DNA from: JAGNNV01 sp031412915 | GTDB taxonomy: Bacteria; Acidobacteriota; Vicinamibacteria; Fen-336; JAGNNV01 | Assembly (NCBI GenBank): GCA_031412915.1 | Contig: JANODX010000045.1 | Location: 1 to 64,000, forward strand | Direction: 5' to 3' | DNA length: 64,000 bases | In this document: piece after piece, positions 29,594-37,545 of the stretch | How the letters are laid out: each line of letters begins with the position of its first letter | Position numbering within the stretch: position 1 is the first letter of the stretch | Notes under the pieces: model-generated | Seen by the model: the letters and a program-made list of their open reading frames with translations, nothing else | What the model was told of the DNA's origin: nothing | Databases searched by the model: none | Made by a program: the position numbers and the translations under genes

Positions 29594-30466
29594 TTACGAG
29601 CGCATCAAACCCGCGAGTTCCTTCAGAAGTTTGGCGGCGACCCCTGCGGTCATCCCGTCGACGTCGGACGCGGGCCGGAGTTCCACGATGTCGGCTCCCA
29701 CCACGGGCTCCTTGACCCGATGGAGGACGCGAATGATGTCGCGCACGCTCAACCCGCCGGGTTCCCGGTGGGCGACTCCGGGCGCGAATGCGGGATCCAG
29801 GGCATCGAGATCGATGCTGATGTAGAGCGGCCCGCGTGGGATGGGAACGGTCTGCGGGTCGAAGACGGACATGGTCACCATGGTCACCCCGAACCTCTTC
29901 GCCTGCGCGGCCTGGTGGGCGTTCTTGGTGCGGATGCCCGCCTGCACCAGGCGTTTCGCCAGCCCCTCTTCCATGATGCGGGCGAATGGAGATGCGTGCG
30001 AGAAACGATTGCCCTCGTACTCGTCATAGAGATCCGGGTGGGCGTCGAAGTGAAGGATGCTGAGCGGACGGCGCCTTGATGCCATCGCCCGAAGCACCGG
30101 GTACGTCACCGAGTGATCGCCGCCCAGGAGCAACGGCTTCAAACCGCGGTCGAGCAGGCCGGCGATCGCAACTTCAATACGCTCTCGATCGGCCGCGTCC
30201 TCGTGAAGACGGAGGTCGCCTTCGTCGCGCAAGGCCTCGGGAGACGACAAGTCAACACCCCGCTCGCTGGTCAGGTTGGAGGCCCCGCTCCAAAGCGCCT
30301 TGCGAACCGCGCCCGGACCAAGTGCGGCCCCCCGAACGTGCGATGAATTCACGTCGGTGGGCAGGCCGAGCAGGGCCACGGTCGGCCCGGACCGGGCGGA
30401 GACCGGTCGCCCCGAACCCTTCAGAGAACCGCGCGGCGCGCGGATTTTCAGCGCGCGAGCGGGCAC
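29594..30466 (-). CDS. Arginase/agmatinase-family ureohydrolase
   Basis: The product has 290 residues with all dinuclear manganese ligands visible: H118 (GGDHS), D141/H143/D145 (HFDAHPDLYD) and D219/D221 (SIDLDALDP). It hydrolyses arginine, agmatine or a related guanidino compound to urea and an amine. Arginase versus agmatinase cannot be settled by eye. The GTG start at 30466 gives about 25 extra residues, and an internal start is possible. It ends 55 nt before ffh and begins 6 nt after the preceding gene. Confidence 0.88.
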   Translation of the reverse strand: MPARALKIRAPRGSLKGSGRPVSARSGPTVALLGLPTDVNSSHVRGAALGPGAVRKALWSGASNLTSERGVDLSSPEALRDEGDLRLHEDAADRERIEVAIAGLLDRGLKPLLLGGDHSVTYPVLRAMASRRRPLSILHFDAHPDLYDEYEGNRFSHASPFARIMEEGLAKRLVQAGIRTKNAHQAAQAKRFGVTMVTMSVFDPQTVPIPRGPLYISIDLDALDPAFAPGVAHREPGGLSVRDIIRVLHRVKEPVVGADIVELRPASDVDGMTAGVAAKLLKELAGLMRS

Positions 30467-30472
30467 GACGTC

Positions 30473-31390
30473 TTACTTGCGATTCGTGGTGAAGCGGACG
30501 AGGACGCCTTCGACGAACGTGGCCTCGATCTCGTCGCGCCCGTCGTCGAACGTGACGATCCGGCATTCGAGGGCCTGGTCTCCGGGGCAGGCTCGGTCGC
30601 GCCGCGCCTTGCCCAGCGCATCCTCCATCTCGCGACGAGGTGTTCCCTTGCGCCAGTCGCGGTTCTGGGACGCCCGGTCGATCGAAGTGGACGAGGACGA
30701 CCGGGATGCGGTGGATGACGAAGACTCGGCGCGACGGCTGCTGCGACCCGAGAAGTCCACCCACGGATCCAGGTAGCGCTCGAAGCCTTCGGGGGTCAGC
30801 GCATCGGCGGGAACGTTCTTCTTGAAGCGCAGGTTGAATCTCGAACCGCTCTTGAGCGCCCGGTCCAGGTCCCGCTCGCGGGCCCTCTGGTTGTACTCCT
30901 CGACATCACGGTTTACGCGCTCGTCCCGGGCCTGCCGGTCGCGCCGCAGGTCCTCGAGGTCGCGCTCGAGACGCCGCCTGCGATCGCGGTCGGTCTCGTT
31001 CTTGATCTCCTTCTCGAGGTCCTGCTCCCGTACCGTCTTGCTGGAGTAGGCGGCGCTCTTCGTGGTGGTGTCCGTGAACCAGTTGAAACCGCCGCCACCG
31101 AGGTGGAACTCGATGAGATCGCCCTTGACCTTGATGTAGGTCACCTGAATGACATCGCCTTGCTGGAGGGCGGCGTCGTGCTCGAGGATGCGGTCGCCAT
31201 TCTCCTTGAGGTCGAAGGGAACCTCCCGGTCGAAGCGGAGGTCGACGCCCTTGTGGCTCGCGGGCATGTCGACGCGGATCGCGACCTGGCGGCCCATGAA
31301 GGCATTCTTGAGCGCAGCCTCGCCCTGGGCCTCGGCCTGGGCGGCCATGAGCACGGCCAGAGCGGCGGAGATAGAAAATTTGAAACTCAC
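30473..31390 (-). CDS. Secreted coiled-coil protein of unknown function
   Basis: The product has 305 residues. The GTG at 31390 is chosen because it begins a signal peptide (about 1-22, ending 'AEAQ'), while the longer upstream frame is not protein-like. A beta-rich domain (about 25-115) is followed by a highly charged Arg/Glu/Asp-rich coiled coil (about 120-185). A Ser-rich linker and a C-terminal segment with 'DQALECRIVTFDDGRDEIEATF' come last. The two Cys residues near the C-terminus could form a disulfide. No family was recognised. It is in tandem with the arginase-family gene. Confidence 0.75.
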   Translation of the reverse strand: MSFKFSISAALAVLMAAQAEAQGEAALKNAFMGRQVAIRVDMPASHKGVDLRFDREVPFDLKENGDRILEHDAALQQGDVIQVTYIKVKGDLIEFHLGGGGFNWFTDTTTKSAAYSSKTVREQDLEKEIKNETDRDRRRRLERDLEDLRRDRQARDERVNRDVEEYNQRARERDLDRALKSGSRFNLRFKKNVPADALTPEGFERYLDPWVDFSGRSSRRAESSSSTASRSSSSTSIDRASQNRDWRKGTPRREMEDALGKARRDRACPGDQALECRIVTFDDGRDEIEATFVEGVLVRFTTNRK

Positions 31391-31442
31391 CGTTGTTCTT
31401 GTCCTTCCTGAGTCTGAGAGCAATAAACCTGAGAGCGATGAA

Positions 31443-31781
31443 TCAATCGCCAACCAATGATCCGAGGTTGAGACCCGTTGCGGGGGTGTCGGCAGAAACG
31501 ATCCTGGCCTGGCCGTCCCGGGCGGTGACGTTCTCGTAGACGCCGGTCTCTCGGCGGACCAGCTTCGAGAAGCCCATGCTCTTGAGGGCGACGTCGCCCT
31601 GCGGGAATGACAACGCGGGCGCATAGACCACGAGTTCGACCGGAGCATCGAGCGGCGTGCCCTCGGGACCGATCAGCGCCCGCCGGCAGAGCTCGCCCCA
31701 CGTCTTGATTCGCTCGTTGACGCCGTGCCGAACCTCGATGACGAAATCGTTGTCGGGACAGTGGTAGTCGTACCTTGGCAT
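31443..31781 (-). CDS. FmdB-like zinc-ribbon-derived protein with reduced Cys pairs
   Basis: The product has 112 residues. The opening 'MPRYDYHCPDNDFVIEVRH' and 'ERIKTWGELCRRA' match a small conserved family related to FmdB zinc ribbons. Only one Cys of each CxxC knuckle remains (C8 and C32), so classical zinc coordination is unlikely. The C-terminal half ('DAPVELVVYAPALSFP') is conserved in this subfamily. Unknown function. Its ATG overlaps the ATG of the divergent flavoprotein gene by 2 nt. Confidence 0.7.
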   Translation of the reverse strand: MPRYDYHCPDNDFVIEVRHGVNERIKTWGELCRRALIGPEGTPLDAPVELVVYAPALSFPQGDVALKSMGFSKLVRRETGVYENVTARDGQARIVSADTPATGLNLGSLVGD

Positions 31782-33153
31782 GATTGGGTCGGTGACCGCC
31801 TCCATTATCTCCCAAGCGCCCCTCGGCGACCCAGCGAAGCCGTTCGGGGTGGCGATTGTGGGCGGCGGTGCGGCGGGACTCGCGACCGCGATCTTTGCCG
31901 CGCGAGCCTCCGCCTCCTCGAAAGTTATTCTGCTGGATGGCGCAGGATCCCTGGGGGCCAAGATCCTGGTGTCCGGCGGGTCCAGGTGCAACGTCACCAA
32001 CGCCCGAGTCGAGGCGTCCGATTTCTGGCGTGCCGGTTCGCCTTTTGTAAGGCAGGTCCTGCGCGCCTTTCCCGTCCCCGAGACCGTGGCCTTCTTTGAA
32101 GAGATCGGCGTCACCCTTGAAGAAGAGCCTCTGGGAAAGCTCTTCCCCAGGACCAACAAGGCCCGCACCGTCCTCGATGCTCTGCTGTCCGAAGCCAGGC
32201 GCTTGAACGTCGACATCCGCACCTCCTGCCGGGTCCACGGGCTCACGCGTCACGGCGCGCACTGGATCCTCGAAAGCTCCGCGGGCCCGATTCAGGCGAG
32301 TCGCGTCGTGCTGGCGACGGGCGGCCTCTCCCTGCCCAAGACGGGGAGCGACGGGGAGGGCTACGCTCTGGCCCGGGCCCACGGCCACACCATCGTGCCC
32401 ACCGTGCCTGCCCTGGAGCCCCTGCTCCTCGGCGGCGACTTTCACGTGGGTCTCTCTGGAATCACCCACGAAGGAGCGATCCGAGTGGTGCGGCCCGGGC
32501 ACAAGCGGATCGAGCTGCTCGGACCTTTGCTTTGGACTCACTTCGGGATCAGCGGGCCGCTGGCCCTCAATGCGTCCCGCTTCATGCGCCGCGCCCAGGT
32601 CGAGGCCTCGAGGGCGGAGATGTCTCTGAGTTTCACGCCCCTCCTCTCCGAAGAAAACGTCGATCGGCGACTGATTGCGGCGACGAGGGAGCGGCCTCAG
32701 AATCCGGTGGCCACCGAGGTCGGCCGCGCCTTTCAGCTCCCCCAGGCGCTGGCCGTCCGACTGGTCGGGACGACCATGGACCGGGAAGAGACCCTGGCGA
32801 AACTGACCAGAGACGGCCGGCGCAGACTCGTCCACGCCCTCACTTCCTTCCCCCTCGAGGTGGTGGGCGGACGGGGCTATAACTTCGCCGAGGTCACCTC
32901 GGGCGGCGTGTCTCTCGAGGAGGTGAATCCGAAGACGATGGAGTCGCGGCTCGCCCCGGGCCTTTACTTCGTGGGCGAGATCCTCGATGTCGATGGCCGC
33001 ATCGGCGGCTTCAATTTCCAGTGGGCCTGGGCCACCGCGAAAGTGGCGGGGCGAGCGGTTTCAGGCCTAGTACCGTCGGGACGGGCCGCTGCGACCGCGG
33101 CCTCCTCCGCCGCCGCCCGCCCGACCCCCGCGCCCTCCCGCATGGGGACGTGA
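31780..33153 (+). CDS. HI0933-family NAD(P)/FAD-dependent oxidoreductase
   Basis: The product has 457 residues. It carries an FAD-binding dinucleotide motif 'VAIVGGGAAGLATAIFAA', the family signature 'GAKILVSGGSRCNVTNA', 'LFPRTNKARTVLDAL', 'VLATGGLSLPKTGS', and the C-terminal FAD motif 'VGEILDVDGRIGGFNFQWA'. These are typical of BaiN/YhiN-type flavoproteins, for which tRNA or steroid-related reductions have been proposed. The annotated ATG overlaps the divergent gene, and a downstream GTG near 31792 may be the true start. Its last 29 codons are antisense to the end of the helicase gene. Confidence 0.88.
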   Translation: MIGSVTASIISQAPLGDPAKPFGVAIVGGGAAGLATAIFAARASASSKVILLDGAGSLGAKILVSGGSRCNVTNARVEASDFWRAGSPFVRQVLRAFPVPETVAFFEEIGVTLEEEPLGKLFPRTNKARTVLDALLSEARRLNVDIRTSCRVHGLTRHGAHWILESSAGPIQASRVVLATGGLSLPKTGSDGEGYALARAHGHTIVPTVPALEPLLLGGDFHVGLSGITHEGAIRVVRPGHKRIELLGPLLWTHFGISGPLALNASRFMRRAQVEASRAEMSLSFTPLLSEENVDRRLIAATRERPQNPVATEVGRAFQLPQALAVRLVGTTMDREETLAKLTRDGRRRLVHALTSFPLEVVGGRGYNFAEVTSGGVSLEEVNPKTMESRLAPGLYFVGEILDVDGRIGGFNFQWAWATAKVAGRAVSGLVPSGRAAATAASSAAARPTPAPSRMGT

Positions 33154-34530
33154 CGAAGCTCTTTTATGCGCGGCCTCGGCCACCGCCTCCGCAGCCACGG
33201 CCGCGGCTTCCTCGGGGTCCACCTCCACGGGAATGACGACCTTCCGCTTCTCATCCCGCCACACCTCGAGCAGCGAAGCCACCACATGCCGGCGATCGTC
33301 GCGGGCCAGGAGAACGTCGGCCAGGGAGAGCGCGTCGGGCGATCCCGCCCTCTCCTTGAGAATCATATCCAGAACCCGCTCGGCGGTCCGGCGCGTCACA
33401 TCGTCGGACGAGGGAGGCCGCAGTTCCTTCACCTCGATGTGGTACCGCTTGACCAGCCGGTTGTAGTTCATGATGTCGTGGGCGGAGAGCAGACTGATGG
33501 CGCGTCCCGACTTCCCGATCCTTCCGGTGCGGCCAGCGCGGTGGATGTACTGCTCCGGAGAATCCGGGGTGGAGAAGATGAAGACGTGCGACACATCGTC
33601 GACATCGATGCCGCGCGAGGCCACATCCGTAGTGGCGAGGACCTTGATCTTCCCGTCGCGATAGGCCTGCAGGACGCGCTCGCGCTTGCTCTGCGACAGA
33701 TCCGACGAGAGCATCTCCGAGGGAAGACCCCGCTGCTGCAGGAACTCATGGACCTTGCGCGTCTCCTCGCGGGTGTTGCAGAAGACCATCGCGGAGGTCG
33801 GCTCTTCCCAGAGCAGCAGGTCGTACAGCGTCTGTTCCTTTCGCATGCGCGGCACGATGCAGTACACATGCTCGACGTCGGTGACGTAGACCTTGTCTTC
33901 CGAAAGCAGGAGCCAGACGGGCTCCTTCAGGAAGTTATAGATGAGGTGCTTGATCGAAGCGGGAATGGTGGCCGAGAACAGAAGGGTCTGCCGCTCCTCC
34001 GGCACGAAGGCGACGATCTTCTGCATCTCCTCGGCGAAACCCATATCGAGCATGCGATCGGCCTCGTCGAGGATGAACATCTTGAGGTTCTTGAGATCGA
34101 GGGTGCCCCTGCGCAGATGGTCGAGCACGCGACCGGGCGTCCCGGCGATGAGTTGAGCCCCCGCTTCGAGCAGATCCATCTGCCGGTCCATGGAATCGCC
34201 GCCGTAAATGGCCCCGACTTTCACTCCGCGCCCCTTGCCGATCGCCCCCAGTTCCTCGGCGACCTGGACCGCCAGTTCGCGGGTCGGAGCCAGGACCACG
34301 CCCTGGACCCCCTTGAGGTTCAGATCGACCTTTTCCACCAGAGGGATGCCGAAGGCGGCCGTTTTCCCCGTGCCCGTGCGGGACTGAACCACGAGGTCCT
34401 GCCCCTTGAGGGCAGGTGGAATGGTCTCGGCCTGGCACGGCGTCGGGTGATCGTAACCCTTCTGGATGAGGGCCTCGAGAGTGGCCTCGGAGAGCCCGAG
34501 ACTGCGAAAGGTGGCGGGAGCAAGCGTCAT
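33067..34530 (-). CDS. DEAD-box RNA helicase with RGG-like tail
   Basis: The product has 487 residues. The Q motif, motif I 'SRTGTGKT' (50-57), 'PTRELAVQVAEE', 'TPGR', DEAD, SAT, 'TTDVASRGIDVDDV' and 'HRAGRTGRIGK' are all intact. After the helicase core comes an Ala/Glu-rich stretch and a Gly/Arg-rich RNA-binding tail (about 455-487). It probably remodels ribosomal RNA or mRNA, as RhlE/CsdA-like enzymes do. The Gly/Arg tail is encoded antisense to the convergent flavoprotein gene. Confidence 0.94.
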   Translation of the reverse strand: MTLAPATFRSLGLSEATLEALIQKGYDHPTPCQAETIPPALKGQDLVVQSRTGTGKTAAFGIPLVEKVDLNLKGVQGVVLAPTRELAVQVAEELGAIGKGRGVKVGAIYGGDSMDRQMDLLEAGAQLIAGTPGRVLDHLRRGTLDLKNLKMFILDEADRMLDMGFAEEMQKIVAFVPEERQTLLFSATIPASIKHLIYNFLKEPVWLLLSEDKVYVTDVEHVYCIVPRMRKEQTLYDLLLWEEPTSAMVFCNTREETRKVHEFLQQRGLPSEMLSSDLSQSKRERVLQAYRDGKIKVLATTDVASRGIDVDDVSHVFIFSTPDSPEQYIHRAGRTGRIGKSGRAISLLSAHDIMNYNRLVKRYHIEVKELRPPSSDDVTRRTAERVLDMILKERAGSPDALSLADVLLARDDRRHVVASLLEVWRDEKRKVVIPVEVDPEEAAAVAAEAVAEAAHKRASSRPHAGGRGGRAGGGGGGRGRSGPSRRY

Positions 34531-34665
34531 GTAGACGTCATTATCCCTCGCTTCCGGTTTCAGAAGAGCGCCGCCAGCGAACCCGGGCAGTCTCGACTAG
34601 AATTCAGATGCCATTTCATTCATCCTTTCGCCCGTCATGAATTTCAATCAAAAGGAGTAGTTCCC

Positions 34666-35043
34666 ATGAGTCTCAAGGACAAATACGCCGGCCTCGTCAC
34701 CCTCGCCGGTACGGTGGGAGGCACCAACGTCACCTCCAAGGAGGAAGGCGGGAAGTTCAAGTTGGGGGCGACCGTGCCCTACCAGCTCGAGAAGGACGCG
34801 ATCTGGGATGCCATCAAGAAGCACGCCGGCTGGGAGGCCGAGGTCGAGGCCGATGTGCGCACCACGAAGACCGACATCTACGGGATCTGGACCGTGAAGT
34901 CCGGAGACACCCTGGGCAAGATCGCGAAGAGCGCCTACGACAACGCGGGCAGCTACATGAAGATCTTCGAGGCCAACAAGGACATTCTCAAGAATCCCGA
35001 CATGATTCAGGTGGGCCAGAAGCTCACCATCCCGAACAAGTAA
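34666..35043 (+). CDS. LysM-domain protein (Kbp/YgaU-like)
   Basis: The product has 125 residues. The ATG at 34666 has a strong ribosome-binding site (AAAGGAG at 34651-34657). Residues 1-70 form a BON-like domain, as in Kbp/YgaU. Residues 75-124 are a LysM domain ('WTVKSGDTLGKIAKSAY', 'PDMIQVGQKLTIP'). There is no signal peptide, as in the E. coli potassium-binding homologue. It is followed after 10 nt by a GlsB/YeaQ-type gene, a common stress-related pairing. Confidence 0.9.
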   Translation: MSLKDKYAGLVTLAGTVGGTNVTSKEEGGKFKLGATVPYQLEKDAIWDAIKKHAGWEAEVEADVRTTKTDIYGIWTVKSGDTLGKIAKSAYDNAGSYMKIFEANKDILKNPDMIQVGQKLTIPNK

Positions 35044-35053
35044 GCGCGACGCG

Positions 35054-35302
35054 ATGTTTCATCTGATCGGACAGGCCATTTTCGGCCTGGTGGTCGGCAT
35101 CGTCGCGAAGCTCCTCATGCCGGGCAAGGATCCCGGCGGGTTCATCGTCACCGCGCTCATCGGTCTGGCCGGATCCATGGTCGGGACGTTCCTCGGCCGG
35201 GCCTTGCGGGGCGGCTCGGACTACGCATCGGGCTGGGTGATGTCGATCGTCGGCGCGATGCTCCTGCTCGGCGCGTATCGCTGGTTCTTCGTGAAGAAGT
35301 AG
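35054..35302 (+). CDS. GlsB/YeaQ/YmgE-family stress membrane protein
   Basis: The product has 82 residues with three TM helices and the family pattern 'GLVVGIVAKLLMPGKDPGG' followed by 'LIGLAGSMVGTFLG'. The family is induced by envelope or acid stress, and the exact role is unknown. It is cotranscribed with the LysM gene and followed directly by a strong terminator. Confidence 0.88.
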   Translation: MFHLIGQAIFGLVVGIVAKLLMPGKDPGGFIVTALIGLAGSMVGTFLGRALRGGSDYASGWVMSIVGAMLLLGAYRWFFVKK

Positions 35303-35329
35303 TCGCGTCGCAAGAAAGCCGTTCGCGGG

Positions 35330-35360
35330 CCGGATCGCCCCAAGGGCGGTCCGGTCTTTT
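35330..35360 (+). terminator. Rho-independent terminator after the LysM-GlsB pair
   Basis: An 11-bp stem (35330-35340 with 35344-35354, one G-T pair) has a 3-nt loop and is followed by TCTTTT. It is placed 28 nt after the stop codon. Confidence 0.8.
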
Positions 35361-35381
35361 GTCTTGCTTTCGCCCCGAGAT

Positions 35382-35579
35382 CTACTGCGGCCGGGGCAGG
35401 AACGCTTCGCAGGAACGCACCGGCTGGGGCGGATAGCGCTTCAGGATCGGGCAATAGATGAAAGTCGATCCCCTGTCGGTGGTGACGTGGCGGGGCGGGG
35501 CCGCGCAGGCATGGCAAAGGCTTGAGGGGAAGGGCTGGTTCTCCAGAACCGCGCCTTCGTCGTCCGGGTCCTTGTTCAT
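35382..35579 (-). CDS. Small Cys-rich (zinc-binding type) protein
   Basis: The product has 65 residues. 'LCHACAAPPRHV' and 'TFIYCPILKRYPPQPVRSC' provide a CxxC pair plus two later Cys residues, a plausible zinc-ribbon arrangement. 'KRYPPQPV' looks like a conserved family tail. There is no signal peptide. Unknown function. It lies convergent to the GlsB gene and divergent from the AIM24 gene. Confidence 0.6.
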   Translation of the reverse strand: MNKDPDDEGAVLENQPFPSSLCHACAAPPRHVTTDRGSTFIYCPILKRYPPQPVRSCEAFLPRPQ

Positions 35580-35702
35580 GCTTCCACAGAGCCTACGCCG
35601 CAGTTGAACAATTGAACGCGGTTATCGTTTATTACTTCTAGAAGAGACAAGGGTCGCCCCCGGAGCAGCGCGACCGATCATCATCACCAGGAGAAAAATC
35701 CA

Positions 35703-36503
35703 ATGAGCGCGATGCACGTCATCGACTACAAGATTCATGGCGGGGACATGCAGTTCGTCGAGATCGAGCTCGACCCTGGCGAGGCCTCGGTGGCCGAAGC
35801 GGGCGGCATGATGTACATGGATGACGGAGTCGAGATGGAAACCATCTTCGGCGACGGGTCTGGCTCGAGCGGCGGTTTCATGGGCGTGCTGATGGGCGCA
35901 GGCAAGCGGCTCCTCACCGGGGAGTCGCTCTTCATGACGGTTTTTGTCAACAAGAGCTCGGGAAAGAAGAAGGTCGCCTTCGGCGCCCCTTATCCCGGCA
36001 CCATTGTTCCCGTGAACCTGTCGCAGGTGGGCGGCGAACTGATCGCGCAAAAGGACTCCTTCCTGTGCGCCGCCAAGGGAGTGTCGATCGGAATCGCTTT
36101 TCAGAAGCGCCTCGGAGCCGGTTTCTTCGGGGGTGAGGGCTTCATCATGCAGCGCCTGCAGGGCGACGGCCTGTGCTTCGTTCACGCCGGGGGCACGCTC
36201 CATGAAAGAACGCTCTCTCCCGGCGAGGTCCTCCGCGTCGACACCGGCTGCATCGTGGCCTTTCAACCGACGGTCGACTACGACATTCAGTTCGTCGGCA
36301 AGGTCAAGTCAGCACTTTTCGGCGGCGAGGGTCTCTTCTTCGCGACCCTGCGCGGACCCGGCAAGATCTGGCTTCAGTCTCTCCCCCTGTCGCGCATGGC
36401 CAACCGTATCGTGGGCGCCTCGAAAATCGCCGGACGAGGCGGACGCGAAGAGGGCTCCATCCTTGGCGCGGTCGGCGGGATGCTCGGCGGCGACAACAAT
36501 TAG
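35703..36503 (+). CDS. TIGR00266/AIM24-family protein
   Basis: The product has 266 residues with the beta-sandwich pattern of the AIM24 family: 'AEAGGMMYMDDGVEMET', 'LTGESLFMTVFVN', 'GEVLRVDTGCIVAF' and 'GEGLFFATLRGPGKIWLQ'. The bacterial members are uncharacterised, while the yeast homologue affects mitochondrial inner-membrane organisation. Gly-rich C-terminus. It is bounded by a strong inverted repeat downstream and stands alone. Confidence 0.88.
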   Translation: MSAMHVIDYKIHGGDMQFVEIELDPGEASVAEAGGMMYMDDGVEMETIFGDGSGSSGGFMGVLMGAGKRLLTGESLFMTVFVNKSSGKKKVAFGAPYPGTIVPVNLSQVGGELIAQKDSFLCAAKGVSIGIAFQKRLGAGFFGGEGFIMQRLQGDGLCFVHAGGTLHERTLSPGEVLRVDTGCIVAFQPTVDYDIQFVGKVKSALFGGEGLFFATLRGPGKIWLQSLPLSRMANRIVGASKIAGRGGREEGSILGAVGGMLGGDNN

Positions 36504-36506
36504 GTC

Positions 36507-36536
36507 AAGGGGGCCGGACACGCACCCGGCCCCCTT
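36507..36536. terminator. Perfect 11-bp inverted repeat after the AIM24 gene
   Basis: AAGGGGGCCGG and its exact complement are separated by an 8-nt loop, 3 nt after the stop codon. There is no T-run on the coding strand, so termination efficiency is uncertain. Confidence 0.5.
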
Positions 36537-36540
36537 AACA

Positions 36541-37003
36541 AACCCCTGGCCGGCGCCCGGCGAGTCTTCTTGAAGTTCGAATCGCCTGAGTGAATCAGGC
36601 GATTCGACGCGGGAGCCGCCGGGCTTCAGCCAAGTCTCTTCGGACGCATCGGCCTTGTGGAACGGCCCATCTCAGGCGCTCTGGTTGCCTCACCCTCGGG
36701 CGAGGATGGAGCGGGACCGGGAAGCGAGCGGGTTGCTTGCGCCGGGGCGTCGAGAGCGAGTCGCCGCGATCCGTCTGCATCCTTCGCGGGTCGCCGAGGC
36801 GAGCAAGGAAGACACGAGTCCGAAGTTCGGTCGTCACAGTCTGACGCGCGAGCCGTACCCGGCGCGGCAACCCGCTCGATTTCCGGGCCCGCGGGCCATA
36901 ACGAGAATGCTAGATGTTCGAGGAAGAGCGCCTCGGTCCAAGCCAAGACGACGCATCCTGCGAACGCGGGGCCGCCACCACCCCACCCGCCTCGTTCGGC
37001 TCC
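36541..37003. other. 463-bp intergenic stretch without a supported gene
   Basis: All open frames here are Arg/Ser/Gly-rich shadows. The only clear structure is a perfect 13-bp inverted repeat with a 5-nt loop at 36577-36607 (TCGAATCGCCTGA arms). It may be a terminator or an RNA hairpin for the AIM24 or cyclophilin transcripts. Confidence 0.5.
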
Positions 37004-37522
37004 TCAGGCGCCGGTGACGGTCACCTTGATCATCTGAATCGGGGTCGACGGCCGGTCGCCTGCGGCGGTCCTGGTCGAGCCGATCTTGTTGACCACGTCC
37101 ATGCCCACACTCACCCGCCCGAACACCGGGTGCTTCGACGCGCCCGGCGAAAAGAAGTCGAGGTAGCCATTGTGGACGGTGTTGATGAAGAACTGACACG
37201 AGCCGCTATTGGGCTGGCCGGTGTTCGCCATCGAAAGCGTGCCGGGCTCGTTCGAGATCTTCGCGTTCGCCGGGTGCTCGTCCGGAATGCGACCGTGGGG
37301 CGAATCGCCGGTCCCAGCACTGCGGCTCATCGGGTCCTTGCTGTTCGGACAGCCGAACTGGATCATGAAGTTGGGAATCACGCGATGGAAGTGAAGGCCG
37401 TTGTAGAAGCCTTCCTTCGCGAGCTTGATGAAATTCCCCGCGGTGATGGGCATGAGGTCGCTGAAGATCTCCGCGGTGAAACTGCCAAGAGAGGTTTCGA
37501 AGGTTGCGGTGGGATTCGCCAT
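37004..37522 (-). CDS. Peptidyl-prolyl cis-trans isomerase, cyclophilin type
   Basis: The product has 172 residues from the ATG at 37522. It is cytoplasmic, without a signal peptide. The catalytic and substrate-binding pattern 'FHRVIPNFMIQFGCP' (R47, F52, Q55), 'GTLSMANTGQPNSGSCQFFI' and 'HPVFGRV' is complete, as in PpiB. It assists protein folding. It lies 23 nt downstream of the MFS gene on the same strand. Confidence 0.95.
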   Translation of the reverse strand: MANPTATFETSLGSFTAEIFSDLMPITAGNFIKLAKEGFYNGLHFHRVIPNFMIQFGCPNSKDPMSRSAGTGDSPHGRIPDEHPANAKISNEPGTLSMANTGQPNSGSCQFFINTVHNGYLDFFSPGASKHPVFGRVSVGMDVVNKIGSTRTAAGDRPSTPIQMIKVTVTGA

Positions 37523-37545
37523 GGAGGGTTCCTTTCCCCCGGGGC

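Noticed and set aside
33166..35043. 625-residue plus-strand frame through the helicase gene
   Set aside because: It is antisense to the DEAD-box gene. Only the last 125 codons, with their own ribosome-binding site, form the LysM protein.
36541..37003. Arg/Ser-rich frames between the AIM24 and cyclophilin genes
   Set aside because: They are mutually overlapping shadows without start signals. No tRNA-like fold is seen either.
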